From the NCBI GenBank assembly GCA_900545125.1, contig UQXS01000034.1:1-14896 (forward strand): 14,896 nt of DNA, in the 5' to 3' direction. Origin of the DNA: an uncultured Ruminococcus sp. (lineage in GTDB: Bacteria > Bacillota > Clostridia > Oscillospirales > Ruminococcaceae). Positions 6,700-11,930 of this stretch are shown in pieces (the first letter of the stretch is position 1; each line of letters begins with the position of its first letter). The position numbers and the translations under genes are program-made. Below the pieces are notes generated by a model. It was given only the letters and a program-made list of their open reading frames with translations, was not told the origin of the DNA and did no database searches.

Positions 6700-7707
6700 A
6701 TGAACAATTCAGTACAGATTGTGGATTTCAACGGCACTCCCTGCGTAAAACTTCAGGCAGGAGGATATACCGCTCTTGTCGCCTATGAGATCGGCTCAAA
6801 CGTTATCAGGCTTCACGACGATGTGAACGGTATCGAATTTTTTCGCTTTGATTCCGCTAATCCGGCAGACGTCATAAAGCAGTCCGCCGAGGTGTGGGGA
6901 CTGCCTACACTCTATCTTCCGAACAGGTTTGCTGACGGTGTGCTTAAAACATCCGATGCCGTTTATCAGCTCCCCGTAAACGAGAAGGCTCCTTATAATA
7001 ATCATATCCACGGCTTTATACACAAGAGAAACCATGAGGTTATTGAAAAGGGAGCAGACGAGAACTCAGCGTGGGTAAAAACACGCTATATTTATGACGA
7101 GAAAGACGAGTTCTTTGAGTTCCTGCCGGTTAAATTTACTGCGGAATACGTTTTTACTCTCTCTGACAAGGGACTTGAGCAGAAGATATCTTTTACAAAC
7201 AACGATACTAAAGTTCTGCCTATGTCGCTGGCGTCCCATACGACTATCAACGCTCCTTTTGTGGACGGCGGCAGGGAAGAGGATATCCGTCTCAGCGTGC
7301 CGGTCGGAAAGAAATGTGAACTTAACAGCCGCTGTCTCCCTACGGAAAGGCTGCTTGATCTCACTGACTGGGACATGGAATACAAAAACGGAACAAAGCG
7401 TCCTGTGCTTCAGGTTGTTGACAACGATATGTATTTCGGAGAGTGTCTTGATCTGGACGGAGAGAAGTTTCACGGTATTGCTGCAGAAGATACTGCAAGC
7501 GGAAAAAAGCTCTGCTACGAGGTTTCTGAGGAGTATGGCTTCTGGATCATCTGGAACGACAGGGGCTTCAATCACTACTTCTGCCCAGAGCCTATGACGG
7601 CTATGATCGACGCCCCGAATCTCGGACTTCCGGCTGAGATAAGCGGATACCGTGAGGTGAAACCAGGGGAAACATTTAAGGCGTATCAGCATTTCTTTTC
7701 TAAATGA
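6700..7707 (+). CDS. Aldose 1-epimerase-like protein (galactose mutarotase superfamily)
   Basis: A 335-residue beta-sandwich protein of the GalM/YeaD superfamily. It has PTLYLPNRFADG (about 69-80, matching the usual PxxNRI region), NNHIHGF (99-105, where mutarotases have a conserved His-Gly), LASHTTINAPF (the usual NHxYFN catalytic His region), and CPEPMTAMIDAPN near residues 297-309, which carries the Glu expected of the general base. Divergence in these motifs leaves the real sugar substrate open. Mutarotation of glucose released from cellobiose is an attractive but unproven role, given the cellobiose phosphorylase gene downstream. AAAGGA at 6684-6689 supports the ATG. It probably shares the citrate synthase promoter. 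Confidence 0.83.
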   Translation: MNNSVQIVDFNGTPCVKLQAGGYTALVAYEIGSNVIRLHDDVNGIEFFRFDSANPADVIKQSAEVWGLPTLYLPNRFADGVLKTSDAVYQLPVNEKAPYNNHIHGFIHKRNHEVIEKGADENSAWVKTRYIYDEKDEFFEFLPVKFTAEYVFTLSDKGLEQKISFTNNDTKVLPMSLASHTTINAPFVDGGREEDIRLSVPVGKKCELNSRCLPTERLLDLTDWDMEYKNGTKRPVLQVVDNDMYFGECLDLDGEKFHGIAAEDTASGKKLCYEVSEEYGFWIIWNDRGFNHYFCPEPMTAMIDAPNLGLPAEISGYREVKPGETFKAYQHFFSK

Positions 7708-7744
7708 GCGTTTTGTCTAATATGCACAAATTTCCTGCGAAAAG

Positions 7745-7759
7745 AATTACACTGTAATT
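7745..7759. repeat. Inverted repeat upstream of the cellobiose phosphorylase promoter
   Basis: AATTAC (7745-7750), ACT, GTAATT (7754-7759): a perfect 6-base inverted repeat ending 12 bases before the -35 hexamer. It could be an operator, or a weak transcript end for the epimerase gene. The stem is all A/T but one pair, so a terminator role is doubtful. Confidence 0.45.
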
Positions 7760-7771
7760 TTGTTCAATCAC

Positions 7772-7800
7772 TTGTAATATAATGAAAAATATGATATAAT
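7772..7800 (+). promoter_or_regulatory. Sigma-A promoter for cellobiose phosphorylase
   Basis: TTGTAA (7772-7777), 17-base spacer, TATAAT (7795-7800) preceded by TGA, an extended -10. Expected start is near 7807, so the mRNA has a leader of about 120 bases. Confidence 0.82.
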
Positions 7801-7806
7801 ATTATG

Positions 7807-7927
7807 TAATCACTGAGCCGCAGTATGCGGTATAAACGGTGGTCCTGCAATGCGGGATATGCAGTTTATGGAGTCTGCGCCTGCCGGCTCCGTATCACAG
7901 TTTAAAAAACAAAGGAGAATAATCGAT
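7807..7927 (+). promoter_or_regulatory. Structured 5' leader of the cellobiose phosphorylase mRNA
   Basis: Two short perfect-loop stems are visible: CCGCA-GTA-TGCGG (7818-7830) and CCTGC-AAT-GCGGG (7844-7856, one G-T pair). A weaker GGAG/CTCC pairing (7870-7873 with 7888-7891) follows. The Shine-Dalgarno site AAAGGAG is at 7911-7917, 10 bases before ATG 7928. No known riboswitch class is recognised. Confidence 0.4.
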
Positions 7928-10384
7928 ATGAAGTTCGGATTTTTTGACGACGCCAATAGGGAATATGTTATCAATTCCCCAAGAACCCCCTATCCGTGGA
8001 TTAACTACCTCGGTACACAGGGCTTCTTCTCACTGATTTCCAATACGGCAGGAGGCTATTCCTTCTATAAGGATGCACGTCTCAGAAGAATCACACGTTA
8101 TCGCTACAACAATGTGCCTATCGACATGGGAGGCCGTTATTTCTATATCAACGAGAACGGCACTATCTGGAATCCCGGCTGGTCGCCTGTAAAGACGGAG
8201 CTTGACGCATATGAGTGTCGTCACGGTATGGGATATACCGTTATCACAGGTAAGAAAAACGACCTTAAAGCTGAGGTTACTTTCTTCGTTCCGCAGAATT
8301 ATGACGGTGAGATCCAGCAGGTGGTTCTTACAAATGAGGGATCCGAGACAAAGACTTTCTCACTTTTCTCTTTTGCTGAGTGGTGCTTATGGGACGCTCA
8401 GGACGACTGCACTAACTTCCAGAGAAACTTCTCTACCGGACGTGTTGAGGTAGTAGGTTCTACTATCTACCACAAGACCGAATACAGAGACAGACGTGAC
8501 CATTTTGCTTTCTATACGGTTAATGACGAGATCGACGGTTACGATACGGACAGGGATTCCTTTATTGGTCTTTACAACGGTTTCGGAGATCCCCAGGCGG
8601 TTATTGCTGACAAGGCAAATAATTCCTTCGCTGACGGCTGGTCTCCTATCGCTTCACACTACAAGAAGATCACGCTTGCTCCCGGCGAGTCAAAGACTCT
8701 TATCTTCATTCTCGGCTATGTTGAGATGCCCGTGGACAAGAAGTTCGAGGCAGACGGCGTGACTATCAACAAGGAAAAGGCTCTCGCTATGATCGAGAAG
8801 TACAATACTCCTGAAAAGGTTGCTGCCGGTCTTGCAGAGCTCAAGGACGCATGGGACAAGCTCCTCGGCGTTATCAATGTAAATACTCCCGATGACAAGG
8901 TTGACCGTATGGTAAACATCTGGAATCAGTATCAGTGTATGGTAACATTCAACCTTTCACGTTCCGCTTCTTACTTTGAGAGCGGTATCGGCAGAGGTAT
9001 GGGATTCCGTGACTCCAACCAGGATATCCTCGGTTTTGTTCATCAGATTCCTGACCGTGCAAGAGAGCGTATTATCGACATCGCTTCAACACAGCTTCCT
9101 GACGGCGGATGCTATCATCAGTATCAGCCTCTTACAAAGAAAGGCAACTCTGATATTGGCGGCGATTTCTCTGATGATCCGCTGTGGATGATCCTTTCCG
9201 TTTCCGCTTACATCAAGGAGACAGGCGACTGGTCTATCCTTGACGAAATGGTTCCTTACGACAACGATATGAGCAAGGCTCAGCCTATGCTCGATCATCT
9301 GAAGGTTTCTTTCTACAAGATTGTAAATAACCTCGGACCTCACAATCTGCCTCTGGCTATGAGAGCTGACTGGAACGACTGCATCAATCTTTCGTGCTAT
9401 TCCGATACTCCCGGTGAAAGCTTCCAGACATATACCAATCCTAAGTTTGCTGCCGAGGGCGGTTACTCAAAGGTTGCAGAGTCTGTAATGGTTGCTACCC
9501 TCTTTACATACGCAGGTCCTAACTATGTGGCTATTCTCAGGCATCTCGGAAAAGACGACGAGGCTGACGCTGCTCAGGCTGAGATCGACAAGATGAAGAA
9601 GAACGTTATGGAATCCGCTTTCGACGGCGACTGGTTCATCCGTGCTTACGACTCCACAGGAGCAAAAATGGGCTCCAAGGAGTGCGAGGAAGGCAAGATC
9701 TTCATCGAGCCACAGGGATTTGCCGTTATGTCTGAAATCGGCAAGGACGTCGGAGCTGATATCAAGACGCTTGAATCTATCGACAAGTACCTCAATACTC
9801 AGTATGGTCTGGTTCTTAATAATCCTGCATTCAGCAAGTATTATATCCAGTACGGCGAAATTTCCACTTATCCCGGCGGATACAAGGAAAACGCAGGTAT
9901 CTTCACTCACAACAATGCATGGATAATCTGCGCCGAGGCTTACGCAGGAAGAGGCGACAAGGCATTTGAATACTACAGCAAGATCGCTCCGGCTTTCAAT
10001 GAGGATATTTCCGAACTTCACAAGACCGAGCCTTATGTATACGGTCAGATGATCGCCGGCAAGGACGCAAGCAGATTCGGCGAAGGCAAGAACTCATGGC
10101 TGACAGGTACTGCCGCATGGAATATGGTCGCAATTTCCCAGTATATCCTTGGAATTGCCGCTGATTTCGACGGTCTTAAAGTTGATCCTTCCATTCCTCA
10201 CGAGTGGGACGGCTTTACAGCTTCAAGACAGTTCCGTGGAGCAACATACAACATCACTGTCAAGAATCCCGATCACGTTTGCAAGGGCGTTAAGTCAATG
10301 ACTGTTGACGGCAATGCCGTTGAGGGCAATGTTATCCCTGCTTTTGAGAACGGTGTTCACGAAGTTGAGATCGTAATGGGCTGA
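7928..10384 (+). CDS. cbp: Cellobiose phosphorylase (glycoside hydrolase family 94)
   Basis: An 818-residue GH94 enzyme that phosphorolyses cellobiose to alpha-glucose 1-phosphate and glucose in the cytoplasm, saving one ATP per disaccharide. Evidence is the family N-terminus (MKFGFFDDANREYVI, TPYPWINYLG), RGMGFRDSNQD (356-366), TQLPDGGCYHQYQPL (388-402), and RADWNDC with the DWND at 481-484 carrying the general acid Asp. STYPGGYKENAGIFTHNNAW and the late GxNSWLTGTAAW segment complete the barrel. There is no signal peptide, as expected. The frame stays open to an upstream ATG at 7850, but that start lacks a Shine-Dalgarno site and adds non-family residues; ATG 7928 has AAAGGAG and the normal family length. 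No transporter gene lies beside it. It has its own promoter and terminator, so it is probably monocistronic. Confidence 0.96.
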   Translation: MKFGFFDDANREYVINSPRTPYPWINYLGTQGFFSLISNTAGGYSFYKDARLRRITRYRYNNVPIDMGGRYFYINENGTIWNPGWSPVKTELDAYECRHGMGYTVITGKKNDLKAEVTFFVPQNYDGEIQQVVLTNEGSETKTFSLFSFAEWCLWDAQDDCTNFQRNFSTGRVEVVGSTIYHKTEYRDRRDHFAFYTVNDEIDGYDTDRDSFIGLYNGFGDPQAVIADKANNSFADGWSPIASHYKKITLAPGESKTLIFILGYVEMPVDKKFEADGVTINKEKALAMIEKYNTPEKVAAGLAELKDAWDKLLGVINVNTPDDKVDRMVNIWNQYQCMVTFNLSRSASYFESGIGRGMGFRDSNQDILGFVHQIPDRARERIIDIASTQLPDGGCYHQYQPLTKKGNSDIGGDFSDDPLWMILSVSAYIKETGDWSILDEMVPYDNDMSKAQPMLDHLKVSFYKIVNNLGPHNLPLAMRADWNDCINLSCYSDTPGESFQTYTNPKFAAEGGYSKVAESVMVATLFTYAGPNYVAILRHLGKDDEADAAQAEIDKMKKNVMESAFDGDWFIRAYDSTGAKMGSKECEEGKIFIEPQGFAVMSEIGKDVGADIKTLESIDKYLNTQYGLVLNNPAFSKYYIQYGEISTYPGGYKENAGIFTHNNAWIICAEAYAGRGDKAFEYYSKIAPAFNEDISELHKTEPYVYGQMIAGKDASRFGEGKNSWLTGTAAWNMVAISQYILGIAADFDGLKVDPSIPHEWDGFTASRQFRGATYNITVKNPDHVCKGVKSMTVDGNAVEGNVIPAFENGVHEVEIVMG

Positions 10385-10409
10385 TTTGCCTGAATTGAAT
10401 ATAAAATTT

Positions 10410-10442
10410 AAGGACTGATCCGGTTGGGTCAGTCCTTTTATT
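10410..10442 (+). terminator. Rho-independent terminator of cellobiose phosphorylase, possibly bidirectional
   Basis: AAGGACTGA (10410-10418) pairs with TCAGTCCTT (10429-10437), extended by CC/GG with a bulged T, loop GGTTG. TTTT follows and another T-run is at 10445-10450. On the - strand the stem is followed by an A/T-rich stretch, so it may also stop the lipoprotein operon. Confidence 0.9.
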
Positions 10443-10455
10443 GGTTTTTTGAATT

Positions 10456-10647
10456 TCAGGTATTAGCATCCCATGCATCACGGGCAGCATCCCAGTATTC
10501 CTTGCTGTAGCCGCCATAATCCTTGCTGCTTGTATCTCTTCCTGTACTTGATGATTCGTTGGATGAATCATCATCGCAACCTGTAAAAGATGCTGTCATT
10601 GCTGCCACTGTAATAAGAGCAATAAGTAATTTTTTAATTTTTTTCAT
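10456..10647 (-). CDS. Small acidic lipoprotein of unknown function
   Basis: A 63-residue predicted lipoprotein. A Lys-rich start (MKKIKKLL), a hydrophobic core and a lipobox ending SFTGC with the modified Cys at 24 form a lipoprotein signal, so the mature chain is about 40 residues anchored outside the membrane. That chain is Asp/Ser-rich and ends SKEYWDAARDAWDANT, which could form one amphipathic helix with two Trp. The start is ATG 10647-10645, placed by AGGAGA 8 bases upstream; the longer frame beginning at 10668 has no such site. It is the last gene of a three-gene cassette, 25 bases after the larger lipoprotein, and shares with it a near-identical start region. No family is recognised. 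Confidence 0.72.
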   Translation of the reverse strand: MKKIKKLLIALITVAAMTASFTGCDDDSSNESSSTGRDTSSKDYGGYSKEYWDAARDAWDANT

Positions 10648-10672
10648 AATAAATCTCCTGTTCTGCATTCAC

Positions 10673-11146
10673 TTAATAGCCATAATAATAGTCATAGTCG
10701 TCAAGTTTATCGTCCATATAATCGCCCCATGCCTTTTCCCAATCATCTTCATCTATATCATTGTCATAGTCGTTGTCAATTATGGAACCGCCGCTTCCAT
10801 AGCTCTTTTTGCTTTGGTCACCCTCAATATTATTATCATCAGGATCGCAGGAGTGACAATAAAGGTCATATGGATCGCTTGTCTTGTTTTTGCAGGTATC
10901 ATTTTTTCCCATACAATAATACTCTTCATCAGATTTACTGCTGTAATCGCTTTTTGAACTGCTCTTATCAGTATATGACGAAGTATCAATGGATTTTTTA
11001 GTAGTTGCAGCCTTAGTGACCTTTTCTGTGGTTACGGTGCTTATTCTTGAGGAAGAAGGTAAGTCGTCTTTATCACCTTTACATGAGCTAAAACTCATAC
11101 TCATTGTTGCTGCCAAAAATAAAATAATTGAAATTTTTCTTTTCAT
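10673..11146 (-). CDS. Lipoprotein with a four-cysteine motif and acidic tail, unknown function
   Basis: A 157-residue predicted lipoprotein. The signal MKRKISIILFLAATMSMSF leads to an FSSC lipobox with Cys22. Residues 30-75 are a Ser/Thr/Lys-rich linker. A compact four-Cys motif follows: Cys78-x6-Cys85-x11-Cys97-x2-Cys100, with SDPYDLYCHSCDPDD around the last pair, suggesting a metal-binding or disulfide-held knuckle. The tail (125-157) is very acidic and aromatic, containing DEDDWEKAWGDYMDD and ending YDYYYGY. ATG 11146-11144 has a strong AGGAGG site 7 bases upstream; the longer frame to 11197 overlaps the upstream gene. The Shine-Dalgarno site follows immediately on the stop of the zinc-ribbon gene, so the genes are translated from one mRNA. 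No named family is recognised. Confidence 0.75.
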   Translation of the reverse strand: MKRKISIILFLAATMSMSFSSCKGDKDDLPSSSRISTVTTEKVTKAATTKKSIDTSSYTDKSSSKSDYSSKSDEEYYCMGKNDTCKNKTSDPYDLYCHSCDPDDNNIEGDQSKKSYGSGGSIIDNDYDNDIDEDDWEKAWGDYMDDKLDDYDYYYGY

Positions 11147-11159
11147 AATAAACCTCCTG

Positions 11160-11366
11160 TTAAGCATCATATTCATGTTGGAAACCACAATTTCCACAGC
11201 ACCATGTTTTCTTTGTTTTTCCTAACGCACCGCCTAAAAGACCGATCGGACCCAACAGTATTCCACCTGCTGCTGCTTTTCCAACACTAAAGCCCTTTTT
11301 TGATGTATCCACTTCCTTCCATGTTATAGAATTGTTACACATTGGACAATTCCTCGGAGCACGCAT
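11160..11366 (-). CDS. Small zinc-ribbon protein with a glycine-rich helix
   Basis: A 68-residue protein. CPMC (Cys7, Cys10) near the N-terminus and CCGNC (Cys57, Cys60) near the C-terminus can form one zinc ribbon, interrupted by a glycine-rich hydrophobic stretch at about 29-49 (GKAAAGGILLGPIGLLGGA) that looks like a short membrane-inserting hairpin or glycine-zipper helix. The same layout occurs in small Firmicute proteins of unknown function. ATG 11366-11364 is chosen because a purine-rich GAGGGTG lies 7 bases upstream and the protein then begins just before the first CxxC. It is the first gene of the - strand cassette, read from a perfect-consensus promoter shared with the divergent XRE gene. 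Confidence 0.75.
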   Translation of the reverse strand: MRAPRNCPMCNNSITWKEVDTSKKGFSVGKAAAGGILLGPIGLLGGALGKTKKTWCCGNCGFQHEYDA

Positions 11367-11402
11367 GATTATCACCCTCTCTTTTTTCAAATTCTTATTG
11401 TT

Positions 11403-11431
11403 ATTATAACACATAAGTGTTCAAATGTCAA
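11403..11431 (-). promoter_or_regulatory. Perfect-consensus promoter of the zinc-ribbon/lipoprotein cassette
   Basis: On the - strand: TTGACA (11431-11426), 17-base spacer, TATAAT (11408-11403). Both boxes match the consensus exactly. The spacer holds the inverted repeat AACAC-ATAA-GTGTT (11408-11421), so a repressor bound there would block RNA polymerase. Confidence 0.85.
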
Positions 11432-11443
11432 CATATGTATTCA
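11411..11443. promoter_or_regulatory. Candidate tandem operator for the divergent XRE regulator
   Basis: ACATAAGTGTTCA (11411-11423) and ACATATGTATTCA (11431-11443) match at 11 of 13 positions and start exactly 20 bases apart, about two helical turns. The first covers the promoter spacer and the second begins at the outer edge of the -35 box. Each is itself partly palindromic (the second contains ACATATGT). Binding by the neighbouring regulator is inferred. Confidence 0.55.
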
Positions 11444-11488
11444 TAGTTTACAAAAAATTCGTATATCATATTATCAGAGGTGATAATT

Positions 11489-11725
11489 ATGTATATACCA
11501 ACGCTTGATTCAAAATTAGTAGGAAAGGTCATAGCAGATTTTCGTAAACGCAAAAATGTATCACAGGAAGTGCTGAGCGGTCTTGCAGATATCGGGAGAA
11601 CGCATCTCAGTGCGATCGAAAGGGGAGAACGCAAGCCTACCCTCGAAACGCTTTACCGGATTTCAACGGCTCTGAATGTTAAAATGAGCGATATTGTCAT
11701 TGAAATTGAAGATAATCTGATGTAG
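11489..11725 (+). CDS. XRE-family helix-turn-helix transcriptional regulator
   Basis: A 78-residue single-domain DNA-binding protein of the Cro/C1 (HTH_3) type. The fold runs from about 12 to 70: VGKVIADFRKRKNVSQEVLS, then the recognition helix GRTHLSAIERGERKPTLETL, then YRISTALNVKMSDI. Nothing else is attached, so it is likely a dimeric repressor with no sensor domain. ATG 11489 is chosen over the in-frame GTG at 11480 because GAGGTG (11477-11482) sits 6 bases before it. It is divergent from the small zinc-ribbon gene, and the shared region holds tandem operator-like repeats. It may therefore control the cassette and itself. Its own promoter is not clear: TTTACA-16-TATTAT (11447-11474) would start transcription almost at the ribosome site. 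It could also be a plain housekeeping XRE protein. Confidence 0.88.
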   Translation: MYIPTLDSKLVGKVIADFRKRKNVSQEVLSGLADIGRTHLSAIERGERKPTLETLYRISTALNVKMSDIVIEIEDNLM

Positions 11726-11794
11726 GTATGACCATTAATTGTCTGCATGATACACACCAATAATATATATAAAGAATTTACACAGGGAAACGTG

Positions 11795-11841
11795 AAAAAA
11801 ATAAAAAAAGTGTTTACAAGCTCCATTTTTTGTGATATAAT
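11795..11841 (+). promoter_or_regulatory. Strong extended -10 promoter with A-rich upstream tract for nifJ
   Basis: TTTACA (11813-11818), 17-base spacer, TATAAT (11836-11841) preceded by TGA. An almost pure A tract (11795-11809) just upstream resembles an UP element. This suits a highly expressed central metabolic gene. Start expected near 11848. Confidence 0.85.
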
Positions 11842-11847
11842 ATTAAC

Positions 11848-11930
11848 AGCCGTTACATATGGGTAACAAACCGGATATTCCGCACTGACCTTATGTAACC
11901 TCACAAAAACTTTTTCAGGAGGTCATTCCT
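11848..11930 (+). promoter_or_regulatory. nifJ mRNA leader with alternative stems
   Basis: GTTACAT (11852-11858) can pair with ATGTAAC (11893-11899) around a small stem CGGA-TAT-TCCG (11872-11882), or its GTTAC can pair instead with the nearer GTAAC (11863-11867). The two are mutually exclusive. The Shine-Dalgarno site AGGAGG is at 11917-11922, 8 bases before the ATG. No known riboswitch is recognised. Confidence 0.4.

Noticed and set aside
7830..7860. T-box-like GGTGGTCC string in the cellobiose phosphorylase leader
   Set aside because: The match to the T-box core is partial, there is no room for a specifier stem upstream, and the downstream gene is not an amino-acid gene.
7850..7927. Upstream ATG giving cellobiose phosphorylase 26 more residues
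   Set aside because: It has no Shine-Dalgarno site and the added residues do not match the family start, while ATG 7928 has AAAGGAG and gives the normal length.
10523..11225. Hydrophobic + strand frames opposite the lipoprotein genes
   Set aside because: They are the antisense of Asp/Ser-rich coding sequence, which reads as Ile/Val-rich. The - strand frames have signal peptides, lipoboxes and good ribosome sites.
11447..11474. TTTACA-16-TATTAT as promoter of the XRE gene
   Set aside because: It would start transcription within the ribosome-binding region, leaving almost no leader, so it was not listed as a feature.
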